Assembly: GCF_014805685.1 (NCBI RefSeq)
Contig: NC_060890.1
Span: forward strand, 16,272,000 to 16,335,999
DNA from: Silurus meridionalis
Taxonomy: Eukaryota > Chordata > Actinopteri > Siluriformes > Siluridae
Reading direction: 5' to 3'
Length of the DNA: 64,000 bases
Part shown: piece after piece, positions 9,100 to 22,814 of the stretch
How the letters are laid out: each line of letters opens with the position of its first letter
Numbering within the stretch: the first letter of the stretch is position 1
Translations under genes and position numbers: made by a program
Notes under the pieces: model-generated
Seen by the model: only the letters and a program-made list of their open reading frames with translations
What the model was told of the DNA's origin: nothing
The model's database searches: none

Positions 9100-11397
9100 A
9101 TCTGTGAGAAATGCAAGTTAGCTCTTTTAAAATTTGGATTCAATATAAAACATATAGCCATAATTCCACAATCTGAAGCTACTTCAGATCATTACCTTAT
9201 TTCTTTTTTATAGAATAAGTACCTCACCACAGTGTTACATTCACTTCAACGACAGCAGCGCGTTTTGTCACAAGATTTCCGGAGATATAGACATTAATTA
9301 GTTCTCAACTAGGCCACTGAATGCTTAAAATCAATGTTACGTCACCAGATGATGTAGCTCCCTATAACATCAAAATGATCAGGGAGAAAATATTAGCACC
9401 GTGGTATAACGATCATACGCACACCTTTAAAAGACCACTCGGAAATTAGAACATAAATAGCATCAAACCAAATTGACATTATTTTAAATAGCATGGAAGG
9501 AAAATCTCTTGAGTTATAGAAAAGTGCTGCGAGATGAGCATATTCCTCTACCCTCATAGAAAATAACAAGCATAATCCTAGATTTTAGTTTAGTACAGTA
9601 GCAAAATTAACAGGGAATAAAAGCACAGCACTAACATGCAAACCATGATGATTTCATAAACTTTTTTAATAATAAGATCTAAAACATCAGGCAAAAAATC
9701 AAGACGATTAATAAAAATCCAAACTATTTTATAAATAACTGGTTGTTATCAACCTGACCCTGCACGCTGTCAGCTTTCCAACTATAGGCCAATATCAAAC
9801 CTCCCCTTTGTCTCTTAGATTCTAGAAAAGGTTGTAGCACAGCAAATAACGTTAGAAATAATGTTTTTGAAATGTATCTGTCAGGATTTAGGCCTTATCA
9901 AAGCACAGATAAAGTGCTAGTTAAAAAGTGGTAAATGACTATTGGCCTGTGATTAAGGTTTGTTGATGTAAATGGTGAGTTCTTTACACTTGAGGTAAAG
10001 TTTGGTGATCCACAAGGATCTGTCTTAGGCCCACTGCTTTTCTCTTATATCTGCTACCCCTGGGTGAAATTCTACATAAACATTATACACAGCTGTATAT
10101 TTTAGCAAAGACAATTAGAGATATCAGCTTAACAATGTTAATGAGTGTGTAAAGGACATTAACCAATGAATACTTGATAACTTCCTTCTGCTCAACTCAG
10201 ATAAGCCAGAAGTACTTTATCTAGGACCACAAACAGATAGAAGTGAACTTTCCGATCACCTTGGTGTGATTATTGACTCTAGTCTGTCCTTTAAGGCCCA
10301 TATGAATAATATTACCAGGATCGCCTTTTTTCACCTTAGAAATATTGATATAATTAGTAATATGATATTGTTACAGGATGCAGAAAAAAGATGCCTATAT
10401 GCTACTGTTATATCTTATATACTACTGTAACATTTTACTGTCTGGGTGTTTGAGCATACATAAGCTTGAGTTAGTCCAGAATGCAGCAGCAAGAGTCCTT
10501 TTTAGAGCTAGAAAAAACTACCACATCACCCATGTTTTAATCAGTGTACACTGGCTCTCAATTAAATATCGCATTGATTATAAACTACTACTTGCGTATA
10601 AAGCACTTAACGTTCTCATGCCGCAGTATCTGAGTTAATTTCTGTACCAGTATGATCACCCACACCTACTTAGTTGAAAAGGTGCAGGCTATTTGTTGGT
10701 ACCTCAAATAACGAAGACTAGAGCAGGGGGCAAAGCTTTCTCTGAGAAAGCCCCACAGTTTTGGAACAGCCTTCCAATTATTGTTTGGGACTCAGACACA
10801 GTCTCGGTGTTCAAGTCCAGGCTGAAAACATATTTATTTAGTCAAGCCTTTTATTGGTTTGCTTAGGTAAATGAGCAGATCTGGAGGGATCATGAATATA
10901 GAGGGTTCGGTGAACTGGGATATTTGTATGCTGTCGTCCCCTCACTCTCACCCATTCATTCAGGTTTGTTGATGGTGTGGTGGGTCGTCTCTTATCCCAG
11001 AGATCCTTAATGTCTGTGTTACCCTCTGGCTCTCCCTTTTAGTTATGCTGCCATAGCAAGTCTTGCCGGAGTCCCCAACTGCACAGTGTCCTTAATTTTA
11101 TACAACATTAAGGATACCTAATAATCACTCGCTATCGCTTAGCTGTTATAAATGGACATTCTGTGCCAACCAGATGAGGATGGGTTCTCTCTTGAGTCTG
11201 GTTCCTTTCAAAGTTTCTTCCTTATGCCATCTCAGGGAGTTTTTCCATGCCAGTCACCACTAGCTTGTTTATTAGTGACAAACTTAATCGTATAAAGAAC
11301 AAACTTATTTATTCTTTTTCTTACCACGTTATCTGGGTAAAGCCGCTTTGAAACAATGTCCATTTTTGAAAGCGCTATACAAATAAAGATGAATAGA
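9100..11397 (+). mobile_element. L2-like non-LTR retrotransposon, decayed, with 3' tail
   Basis: Plus-strand fragments in shifting frames resemble an L2/CR1-type reverse transcriptase. LSNYRPISNLPFVS is at about 9775 and FGDPQGSVLGPLLFS-like residues at about 10000. HLGVIIDSSLSFKAHMNNIT is at about 10258. ELVQNAAARVLFRARKNYHI, followed by LISVHWLSIKYRIDYKLLLA, is in the clean frame 10378-10638. The 3' UTR runs to a GCCGCTTTGAAACAATGTCC hairpin and AAATAAAGATGAATAG near 11397. Many stops and frameshifts show an old, inactive copy. The 5' end is undefined. Confidence 0.75.
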
Positions 11398-13959
11398 ATT
11401 GAATTGATAAATGTCTTGTTTGTGATATGTGTTTTAAATGTATCATGTTGTGCCCAAACACCAGCAAACTTTCCAATACATGTAAATGTTCTGTTAATAG
11501 CACAATGTTCTTTTTCTGATGAGCTAAAAGTCAATGGCAGTGGCAATGGTTTTACCTTTTTCGCAACTTTATGCATAAACTTTATGCAGCTGTATTTTTA
11601 ATTAGATCAGGTGTCACGAACTCTGAGCCTTAGCCTGACTCTATGTCTGCGCTGTGCTTGAAATTGCATGCCAAGTACTCCTTTTGCCTGAGTATTATTG
11701 CCTGCAGCTTGTTTCCCATCTAAACAGAACCTATGTAAAACACTCACACAGTCATTGAGTGCAGCTTTCTTTGTGATTATTATGCACACATACAAGATAT
11801 GAGCTCCTGATTTCTTCCTATTACCAGGATAATATTTATTTTATTAAATAGTGTATTGATGATTAATAAACCCCAGTCTACTAAAATTGTATCAGGCATA
11901 AACACAAATATACATGGTCCAACTAAAGCATTAGAAAGTTAGATCACTGCTGGGCCACTGAACCAGACATTGAACTCCCACCTGCTTAGTTGTACTAATG
12001 AGATAATTGTGATTTGCTTGGAATAATGGCATTGCCAAATGCCAAACATAATATCAACCCTATAATGTTTGGTGTTTCTCATAGAATGACTAAATAATCT
12101 CATCAGAATCATAAACATGTTAATTCAATTTGTAGGCAAGTAAAAACAACCAAACATTTCCATATCATATTTTCAGACACTGCACTAGCAACAGTATATT
12201 AGCAAGGAGTTACAAACAGAGCAGACCTGCAGTGATGCAGAAATGAAAAATAATTGTTTGCAGGAATAATGGAGCTAAGAAAAAAACTTATTTTGTCCAC
12301 AATAAATTTCACTTGGTTTTTAACTTAGCTATATTAATCAAAAGTTCCACATAGCCGCAGGTCTCTAAAAGAAGTAACGTAGTTTAAGTAAACTGACAAA
12401 CACAGACAATAATAAATGACATATTCAGCAGGAGAACATTGACAGGTGAAGTCATGAAAAATGTAAGGTGCCAAGAGCCTGGCGATTTAATTACTGTGTT
12501 TCATAAATTAGCACAGTATTGCCAGTTGTTGTTTTGCAGGCAGAAATGCAATACGAGACAGGCAGGCACAAGGGATTGTCAACACAGTCAGAAAGCTTAC
12601 AGTTGGATCTTGAGCTAATTCTCAGCAAAAAAAATCATCAAAATAAGACAGAATGAGGAAAGAAGCAACTAATGACCTGATAAGCCTGCACAGATCCTAT
12701 AAAAGATGCAATCAGCTTTTAGAAGAAGTCCAATGATTTCAAACAAGCTTATATAATGTGGTAAAGAAAATAAAGAAAACGCTCCATGCACACTTACTGA
12801 GATGCTGTTAGTACTGTATATCAGTGTGGAAACACCATAAAAAAGACAGCCATATATAAGCACAAATTTTACTGGGCCAATTTTGGCAAAGTGAGAGAGT
12901 ACAGTGCAGGGAGTGCATTGTTTCTGCAAGAGAAGACAAACATGATTTCCATTTTCAATATAGATCCTGGAGGCACAGTAACAGCAGTCCTAGCAAGCTT
13001 ATTCTCAAAGGCGAGTAATGTGCTTAATCATGCTTCAGAAATATTATGTGGACCAAGCAGCAACTCTATACAGTATGTAAGAGAGTGGTTTGATGCCACA
13101 CTAAGTTATGAAGGTAAAACAGTACACCTTTGTGTTTACAGTGAGAGATTTAGTGTTGTAACCTTCCTGTCTGTGTTGCTTGCTACAAGAGCAATGCATC
13201 TGCTTCCTGTAGCTCTGCAGACACAGTAAAAATAGCTGCACCAAAGAGTAGTCGGGAGAGTACAAAATCAAAATAAAAAGACCTGTTACTCTTGTTATCC
13301 TTTAACAGTTAAAAAGTGAACGAGGTCCTTGTACCCTTAGAAAGAAGGCACCATATGATGCGTGTCAATAGGAATGAAATAAGAAAATACACAACCTTAT
13401 TTTCTCAAATAAAAATGCATTAATGAGATCCACATTTCTTTGACACATAACTTAGATGCACAGATGCTACTGCTGGATTCTGACAGATTATTCTGCATGA
13501 AAACCTACTCCAATTAACACATTCAGTTACACCATTTGGAACTTATTCATTAATGTTTTTTTATTCGGAAAACATCTTGTTGGCTCAAGAACATGTTCAG
13601 GAGTTAATTACACATCATGTAGGTCTGGAAAAGATTTGTCTCTATGATGCTGAGGACATTCTGTGATTTTTTGCATGGAATGATAAAGGTGTTCTTTCTC
13701 CTTTATCAAATGCTACATGAGTCAATATGCTACTTAATTGTTATCAGTTTAAAATGACCCATGCTCAAATTCCTTGGCCATGCAGAGGTACAGAGTCACA
13801 CAGTAAAAAACACAAGGTTGCAATTCACTCAGTTTTTGTTTGTTTGTCCAGTTTATATATAACATTTTTGTAGTGCTTTCCGAATGTTGCTTTTCCAACT
13901 ATTGCTTTACAAAGTGTGTAACACAAAGTAACACTCACTGAAAAAGTGTGATGAGAAAA

Positions 13960-14110
13960 GTGTTTTATTTCATGAAATACAAGTGCAGTCATAGAGAGAC
14001 TGCTGTTGAGCATTCCACAGTTTGGGCATCATGGCACTTACAGAAGCCAGATGTGGCGTTTTTCCAGGGCACCTGAATTGGAATTGTAGGATGGAAAAAC
14101 TCATGACGAT
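13960..14110. repeat. possible interspersed repeat fragment
   Basis: TTGAGCATTCCACAGTTTGG followed by CACTTACAGAAGCCAG has the look of repeat sequence I associate with fish retroelement UTRs, similar in style to 44880-45130. No coding match or end is visible. Low confidence. Confidence 0.25.
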
Positions 14111-15348
14111 CAATAGAGGCTTTTTTTTTATTAAAGCATGGAAACAACTTATATTGCATGCAAAAAGAAACATGTAACCAGTGTAGATTGTACAGGACAG
14201 GAACATATGAGTAGACTACCTAGCATGTGTTAGTACTACAGAGATTTTTAAATATTAAAATCTGCTGAAAGCTGTTGCTTGTTAAACAATAAAGCTCACA
14301 ATACATTGATTATTGTGAGGTTGAATTGTGCGTTATATTATGATTTATTAAAAAATAAATCAAAATTACAATGCCATGGCAGCATATTTAAAAAAATGTG
14401 TGCATTTTTACACACACCTAATGTCACTCATGACACAATACAAACTTTTTTATATTTTTTACATTTAATTACACTTGCCATCCAACTCCACTGCAGTTAC
14501 CTAATCAGTGGCAAAAATAAATACAAATATCATTCAAAACATGCAGATAGAGGTCAAGAGCCTCAACTCAAATCAAATACTAGAATTAGAACATTTTATT
14601 ATTTTTTTCTCAAAACCAAAATGATATAAACTGAGGTCTGGGAATAGTTGTATTACTGCAGGTATTTAAGGCTTTTGATACACTTCTGCTGCATACATGA
14701 TCTGAATTTAGAAGACCGAGCAGAAAAAGGGTAAGACTCACGTTTGGTACTTTATAATTGATCCAGATTAGATTGCAAGTTATTTCACATGACTGCATAT
14801 GTTTCCCTGTGCTTGCAATTGCATGAATATATAGAGATGGTGGCGCATCAATAGTAGCAGGCATAATAGGAAGCTAGTAGGAAGCTAGTAGGAAGGTATT
14901 TTTTGTTTACAACAATAGATTATTTTAGCATATAATTAAATAGCTGCAGAGAAAACCTGATCTCCCTCTTCATTTTCCAAACAAACTTCTGTAATAATTA
15001 TACTGGTAGGCAGTTGAGAACAAAACACGTCTAATTAACTTACACACATAAAGTGGAAGAAAGAGAGAGAAGCCAGAGCCTCAACATTGTCTCAGCTCCA
15101 CAGTTGGCTAAGTGATCGCTAGCAGTGATTTATATTCATGATCACACTTTCCAATTTAACCCGACTGTCAGGAAATGCAGGTCCATAGCCAAAGCCCCCA
15201 CTTAACCAATTCAAGAGGGCCATGTCCTATAGATCAACAATATCCAAATGCAAATTAGAAGCTCCCTGCAAATTATACATCCTGCAGTACATGCTAATGC
15301 TTGACCACCAAAACAACCAATTATTGAATGTTCTAGGCATTCTAGGAA

Positions 15349-16620
15349 AGTATTCACAGCACTTCACTTTTTCCACATTTTGTTATGTTACAGCTTTATT
15401 CCAAAATGGGTTAAATTAATTATTTTTCTCAATTCCCCATGCTGACAATGTGAAGTTTGTCTGAAATCTTGGAGTCCACTTGTGGTAAAATCTGTTGATT
15501 GGAAAGGGACACCCCTGTCTATATAAGGTCCCACAGTTAACAGTGCAAGTCAGAGCACAAATCAAGCCATGAAGTCCAAGGAATTGTCTGTAGACCTCAA
15601 AAACAGCGTTGTATCGAGGCACAGATCTGGGGAGGGGTACAAAAAGATTTCTGCAGCATTGAAGGTCCCAATGAACATGTTGACCTCCATCTTTCATAAA
15701 AGGAAGAAGTATGGAACCACCAAGACTCTTCCTAGAGCGGGCCGCCCGGCCAAACAGAGCGATCGGTGGAGAAGGGCCTTATTCAGGGAGGTGATTAAGA
15801 ACCTGATAGCTACTCTGAAAAAGCTCCAGCGTTTCTTTGTGGAGAGAGTAGAACCTTTCAGAAGAACAAACATCTCTGCAGCACTCCATTAATCAGGCCT
15901 GTATGGTAGAGTGGCCATACTTAAGTAAAAGACACATGACAGCCTGCCAGTTTGCCAAAAGATACCTGAAGGACTCTCAGACCATGAGAAATAAAAATTG
16001 CAGTCTTTGGCCTGAATGCCAAGTGTCATGTATGAAGGAAACCAGACACTGCTCATCACCTGGCCAATAGCATCCATATAGTGAAGCATGGTGGTGGCAG
16101 CATCATGCTATGGGGATGTTTTTTTAGCAGCAGGAACCATGAATCCTTGATGAAAACCTGCTCCAGGTTCAACCAGGACAATGATCCTAATGTCTTCGAG
16201 AGGTCTAGCCAGAGCCCAGACTTGAACCCGATTGAACATCTCTGGAGAGATCTGGGAAATGGCTGTGCACTGATGCTCTCCATCCAACCTGATGGAACTT
16301 GAGAGGTTCTGCAAAGAAGAGTGGGAGAAACTGCCCAAAAATAGGTGTGCAGGGCTTGTAGCATCATACTCAAAAAGGCTTGAGGCTGTAATTAATGCCA
16401 AAGTTGCTTTCAAAACGTATTGAGCAAAGACTGTAAATACTTGTGTACGTGATTTCTTTATTTTTATTTTTATAAATTTGCAAAGATTTCAAACAAACGT
16501 CTTTCATGTAGTCATTATGTGGTAATGTTTGTAGAATTTTGAGGAAAATAATTAATTTAATCTATTTTGGAATAATGCTATAACATAAAATTTGTGAAAA
16601 AAATAAATTCTGTGAATACT
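15349..16620 (+). mobile_element. Tc1-like transposon, decayed, with terminal inverted repeats
   Basis: The left end AGTATTCACAG, then TTTTCCACATTTTGTTATG and TTTATTCCAAAATGGGTTAA, is mirrored at 16540-16620 (TCTATTTTGGAATAATGC and TGTGAATACT). The transposase pseudogene starts at 15569: MKSKELSVDLKNSVVSRHRS followed by GEGYKKISAALKVPM (helix-turn-helix), open for 107 codons, then stops and frame changes. Later pieces are [16 protein letters not shown] at 16084 and [16 protein letters not shown] at about 16210 (the third catalytic acidic residue). The middle, including the QQDNDPKH region, is deleted or rearranged (NQDNDPNVFE). Inactive. Confidence 0.85.
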
Positions 16621-16994
16621 CTTAATTTTAATTTTAGCAACAGTAAAAAAACAAAAAATAACATTACTACTCAAGCAAAGAACCCGAGTGGGGAAAGAAA
16701 TTGAGGACTACAAGGTAAAAAAGTCTGAAAATCACCAGGTTCTGATTGTCCTCTTTATATTCAAATAAACCTATGATCCTGAATGAACAGTTTAGTATTT
16801 GAAGCAAATCTATTCCTTTACATCATATTTGTATTGTGTAACCAGTTTCACCGTCAACGAGCCATAAAAAAAGAAAAGTGTGATCAACAAATGACTTCCT
16901 GTCTTTTACACACTGGAACACACATCATGGACATATCTGGACTGGAATAGCCACCCTTAAATCAAGCTTGACCACCTTGTGGCTCTGCAGAGTA

Positions 16995-16996
<2 letters not shown>

Positions 16997-17060
<64 letters not shown>

Positions 17061-17095
17061 CGTGTGTGTGTGTGCGTGTGTGTGTGTGTGTGTGT
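16997..17095. repeat. (TG)n microsatellite
   Basis: About 49 TG units with three CG interruptions. In the cdh18 transcript this is (CA)n. Confidence 0.97.
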
Positions 17096-17200
17096 AACAG
17101 TCTGAAATTCTAGATACCTCTGAGATATCTCTCCTGTGTAAGGATTTTTAAGCAAAAGCATGTCACTGAATGTCAAATAGATGTTTTTTGTTTTTGCCAT

Positions 17201-17221
17201 CTTCCTTCCTTCCTTCCTTCC

Positions 17222-17278
<57 letters not shown>
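17201..17278. repeat. (CTTC)n-(CT)n compound microsatellite
   Basis: CTTC units at 17201-17225 pass directly into about 27 CT units. In the cdh18 transcript the CT part is (GA)n. Confidence 0.97.
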
Positions 17279-17282
<4 letters not shown>

Positions 17283-18131
17283 TTCTCTACTTTTCCTAGT
17301 ATTGAGGTTTAGCTAGCTTGGCTCAGGGCAGAATGTAAGCAGAACACCTTTAAACACACACAAAGTAATTCTCCATATAACTTTTTTTTTTAAATCATTG
17401 ATTAACTATGATTCTTTATTTCTGTAGCATCTCACCAGAAGAAACATTTCCTTGAACATGCATATAATATCATTTATAAAAAGTGTTGCATCTCATAAGA
17501 TAGTTTCAGCCATTTGTACTCTCCCATTGTGAGTAGCATGTGAAATAATAAAATTTTTCAAATATCACAATACTGACAGCTATATATATATATAAAAGAA
17601 AAAAAGAGGGACCATGGGACTCCTCAGTGGCACAACAGAACAAGCTTTTAATCACAAATTATAAAATTAAGTGCATAAATAGCAACAAAATTGTATGACA
17701 TCAGAAAGAAAGCAGCCATTGCAGTTTGTGGTTAGAAAAGTAATATTTTGGCTATATTGTGATTTTCCAAACACAAACTTACCAAAAGCTTAGAATGATT
17801 TTTATGCATAATGTAGTTAAACTCCCATTAAAACAGGAGAATTAGGCTGATTATTCTGAAAAGTGAAAGGGCAAGTCATAAATTCTCCTCTCAGAGGCTT
17901 TTACGAATATTGCAAATTGCTTAAAGTGTAATCTTCTCTCAGGAAAGCATTAACATTTGTGTAATAGCTTCCAAGCCTCAAAGTGAGAGGCCAAATGAGT
18001 AACTGTATTAAGAAAATAACCACAGCCTGAAGAATGAGTCCATTAAACAGCATGTGCACTCTAATGGCCCTTTAAAGAACATCCTTAACCGAGTCCCCAA
18101 AAATTTGAGTTGCTAGCATGTCTCCCTGTAC

Positions 18132-18132
18132 A

Positions 18133-18175
<43 letters not shown>

Positions 18176-18178
18176 AAT
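18132..18178. repeat. (ATAA)n microsatellite
   Basis: About eleven AAAT units; A-rich sequence follows. Confidence 0.95.
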
Positions 18179-19119
18179 AAACAAAAAAAATCCAAATCCA
18201 AGAGCAATGTAAAATAACAAAGGGATTTTTTTTTTTTTACCTATTTACCTATTGCTTTTAATATACCTATACAGACAATTCTTTTCCAAGCATGTGCCTA
18301 GAGAGTAATTTGTCTAGTTGACCACATAGGCAGAGACTGTTCCCTTGAGTGCCACCTTCAGTCTTAAAGCTAACACAACCTCTATCAATTACAGAAATCC
18401 TACAGGGAGGCCATTCAGTGAATCCTACTGTTTGCCCCACTACAAAGCAAACAAATCCTCTTGGAGTGTGTAGGAGATAGATAAAAGGAAAAAGAGACAC
18501 AGAAAGATAAAGAAAGAAGGATAAAAGGAGACAGAGAGTATAATATAAAATAATAAAAAGAGAAAATATAAAGTACTACAGTAAGTCGTGATTTTGGTAA
18601 CGTATTTCAGGAAATCACTATCTTTAATAATCGAAGAATAAATGAATAACGTGTCATAGATAATAAATGTATGATGTTACTATTATGTTTCATGTTAATT
18701 GTGCATTGAGATATGTTAATGTAATGTAGCTGGTCAACCAAATGCAGATAGAAAAGTGAAAGATAAAAAAGAAAGAAAGACTGAGGACTGGCTTAAATTT
18801 TTTTTTTTCTTATTATTTTGTCAAATTGTATACAATTAAACAGAAATAGATGACCTTATGAAATATATTGTAGTATTGGATCAAGTAACATGATGCAACA
18901 CAAATTATATACCGGTACATGTCCTTAAGGAGGGTGCATGCTTGCCATATTATACCATATACAAAATGTACTGTTTTTGCGAGCCATAACCAGAGACATT
19001 CCGACAAAAAAATCTCAGTAAATCTACAGCATGTATGAATGAATTAAAAATGACATTAAAAGTCTGAAATGATATTTCTCAGTTTTTTTATCACTGTTAT
19101 GTTCATGTTCATATCAGCT

Positions 19120-19350
19120 TTTAGATATCATTCAGCGATAACATTAAAACCAATGAGCGATGAAGGGTACAACGTTGATGATCTTGTTGCAGCGGCACCT
19201 GCCAAGGTGTGGGATATATTATGCAGCAGGTTCTTGAAGCTGATATGTCAGAGGCAGAAAAAAATGTAATCATACATGTTCACTGGGTGTGGAAGCTGAG
19301 TATTCGTACTCATCCAGCAAGGCCGCCAGATGAACAGATAACATTGAACA
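19120..19350 (+). repeat. fragment of a Tc1-like element (5' untranslated part)
   Basis: ACATTAAAACCAATGAGCGA, TTGATGATCTTGTTGCAG, GGCACCTGCCAAGGTGTGGG and CAGGTTCTTGAAGCTGATAT resemble the leader of a common fish Tc1 lineage that precedes its transposase start. No transposase frame is left. A direct repeat GAACAGATAACATTG occurs twice at about 19334-19361. The assignment rests on memory of that lineage. Confidence 0.4.
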
Positions 19351-20133
19351 GATAACATTGCATGTTAACATGGCTAAAGTGAAACAGCTACTGTGTTAGC
19401 AGAGAGAATGCATATAGATTACAGCCTGAGGACAGTGAAAGAGATTATCTAGGGAAGAAGAAAGGAAGAGCAAAAGTGAATAATAATAGATAGCAAGTGA
19501 ATGACCAGAGAAAGTAATAATGAGCTGTGAAGTGATGGGAGGATTAAAGATGAATTGCATTGTAATTTCAGCTTGTGTGCTTGAGCTTGAAACAATTCCC
19601 TGGAAGTCTTTGTGTGCGTGTGTGTGGGTGTAAATTTGTTTATCATTCTGGCACATGTGCCGAAAGAATTCTGTGATTACACATCTGCTCTGCAGCATGG
19701 AAGTGAGTCTCCTTGACCAGTGATTGATGCCTTTGGGCCAGTGTCATTCCCAGCATGCTCCCTTGCTAATTATCCTTGATGCCACTACAAGTCCACATTG
19801 AGTGACTCACATAATCAAAGTGAGTGTTTGCAAGGGCTCCTGTTTATGCTCAAGGCTCCTTTACCTTGTAATATTATGCATTGAGAGACACAGAGATTAG
19901 AATTCCATTCTTGTACTGTGAACAGTTTGGGTCATTATAGCTTAAGTTTAATGACATTGCTCCTAATGTCTTTTCCCAACACTAAGGAGTTTATATGGAT
20001 TTTAACAAACTAAACAAGAAGCCACATCGAAAAGTTCACAGTATGACAATTACAGTTTTTTTAAAATATGTACAAATCAGTGTTTCACAAACTCAAACAA
20101 AAACCTCTTACCAGATCAGATTATTTATCTAAC

Positions 20134-20650
20134 TACCATGTTCCCCCAAAAATAAGATTGGGTCTTGCTCCAAAAGACACGGTAGGGCTTATTTTTTGGG
20201 GTTATCTTATATTGTCATGTACAACAATCTATCGGTATATTTATTAATGTATGATACAAAAGTCTGTATAACATCCACTTCATATTGCAACTTGTACTCT
20301 GATTAGTCATCTGTTTACCATACCTCTTGTACAATGGCTTGTGTATTTACAAATACATATGGAAATTATAATTTATTAAATAATTATAATTATTAATTTA
20401 TATATATATATTACTTATTAATATATCTTACTTTAATTAATATTATTATAATACATTAAAATTATATTATTATTATTATTATTATTTTTATTAATATTTT
20501 ATAATTCAATACATCATCATGTGTTGCAACAGACCTATGGTACTCTGTGAATGCTGACAGATGAAAACTAGGGCTTATTATCGGTGTAGGGCTTATATTA
20601 TGAGCAACTTGAAAAATCGTGCTAGGGCTTATTTTCGGGAAAACACGGTA
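20134..20650. mobile_element. palindromic-ended MITE inserted at TA
   Basis: The left end TACCATGTTCCCCCAAAAAT and the right end, mirror TACCGTGTTTTCCCGAAAAT, form imperfect inverted repeats at TA dinucleotides. GGGCTTATTTT motifs recur inside (20187, 20574, 20627). The centre is AT-rich with (ATT)n at 20468. There is no coding content, so it is a non-autonomous DNA transposon. The TACCGT start is shared with the pogo-like element at 2374. Confidence 0.7.
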
Positions 20651-22814
20651 GCATGTCTAGTGGCTGCCAAATGTGTCTGTATCTTCAGCAATCTCTGTTG
20701 TTGTTATGTGACTACATACTGTATGTAATCTCAGCTGGAGTTACTTTAAAACAGTTCTAATGTTACCCTGAACTGACAAAGATCTGCCTACACCTACATT
20801 TGTAGTTGAATCTACTTATGCAAAACCAGCATGATTACATTACACTGTATATATATCAGCAGGAGCTGGTCATCATTGATCTGACCCCTTTCCATTCTTA
20901 CTGTATGTCTGTGGTAAAATAATCCCTGATGAATTCACTGGCTTCTCTTGGTTTACTTAACATTAATATGAAGTAATTTAAACATTTGAAGAAAAGTTTG
21001 GTTGGCACAAATGTTATTGTCACAGCCTGGTAAAAACATGCTGTGCCAGCTGCGACTGATACTTGGACAGGACTTTTGGCGCACTGGCCCAGGGGGTATA
21101 AAATGGTCGCATCTTTTTTCTCTAAGATGGTAACAAAACACAATACAACAGACTGTCTTTAGTTTCAGGTCTGTGCCAACACATTTTTCCCACAGAGTTA
21201 GGGTTTTTAAAGACTGCAACAGTAGATGGATGGATGGAGCAACATGCGATGTATTGCCAGAACAAAGCATTTGTGCCAGAACAAAGCATGAAAGAACACA
21301 TGATTAGCCGAAATTGTCAGACTTCCCAGCTTTCTGAAGTCACACTGCAAATGGTGAGATGGTTCCACAACCGGAGCAGTGAATTGTGATAACAGACCAC
21401 AGACTAACAGGATAACAGGCTTGGTTACTCAGCACACTATCCACAGGGTATCATTTACAGTTTCTCCATTGCTATTTGTAAAGCCATGAAACTGAGTTCA
21501 CTATCTTCCAGACGTCACTGAATGAATCTCACTGCATCACAGCCTACATATGTGATCTGTGGTGAGTTCAAGTGATCCTCAATAGAATTCCTGTCCTCAG
21601 GAGAGTACAATTTAAGGATCTTAGATAATCTTACCTTCAGTAGAGAGCAGTAGCAAAATGTTAGGTAATTTTTATGCTCAGTAATGTACAGCATCAGTGC
21701 ATGAATGGTTTTCATCCCGAATATGATGACTCTCATAAATTGCCATTAGATCCAAAAGAAACTGCTTTAGTGCTTGAAAATCAATTAAAGAAGCATGAGA
21801 TTTAAACAGTACACAAACTTCCATTTTGCTATGTCTCTGGAAATTAAAATAAATAATTTTCTAGTACTGTGTTCTGTATTAATTAAACATTAATTAGCAG
21901 TGTATAAAGCATGACTTTGTGAATTGTGAGTTTTGTAGAGATTTATGTCACTAACCAGGAAGAAAATGAATGTAAAGTCATGCAGAAGTGAAACAGGGAC
22001 ATAAAAAGAACAGGAATATAATATGCCTTAGAATGTCTGCAAGTGAGGATGAACTGTATTTCATAAGCTCTGTTAATACAGAAGATGACACAGTGGGTAT
22101 ATTTACACCACTTCAGTTCTTTATAGTCAATTGAAAGGATTTTACTCACAATCACACACGGTTCCCTATGAGCTCTAGCACACCATAAAATGGACCACCA
22201 ACAGTAAGAACTGATAAGCTCTCTGCTTAGACTGGTAAACACCCAACATCCCAAAGGAGGAGCGAGATAGCTCAATAGAAAAAAGAGCCCAACTTAGAAT
22301 TTAGAACGCATACCTTTCACTTATTAAATTGCACGTGTTTCAGTGTTTCATCTTTGTTAACACTCCTCTTGAATGTAAAACTCTCAAACCTCGTCCTATT
22401 ATTTCCTGTTATACTGTATTATACTTATTGTCATCCAAATATCTTATAATTGTATTGATGGTGAGAGCGGAAGGGTAAATAAAAACATCAGTGAAAACTA
22501 AGGAGAGAGGTGGAGTCCAGTACAGTGCACCTTGTTTGAAAGTGAGGTTTTTGGTTTTGTTTGGCAGGAGAATGAAAGAGAGAGGCAGTGGTTCAGGAGT
22601 GGATGAAGCAGATAATGTTTCACAACAATAGTGATTGTGTACTTAGCTGAAAGTCTCAGTCACTCAGATTAGGCATTCAAGATAATGAGAATAGCAGGGA
22701 TACGTGTAATCTCCAAGTTGGGCAGGAATTAAAGTAAGTTACTATCTGAAAGTAATACAGTGTTTTAAGATTAAAGTCTGTCCTTGCCATGGTGTCATAT
22801 TGAATAATACTGAA

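Noticed and set aside
12891..13229. 112-codon plus-strand open frame
   Set aside because: No recognisable domain or splice or promoter context; consistent with chance.
14279..14629. 116-codon plus-strand open frame
   Set aside because: AT-rich intron sequence with no domain and no supporting context.
21250..21290. Direct repeat GCCAGAACAAAGCAT twice
   Set aside because: Short local duplication with no further structure.
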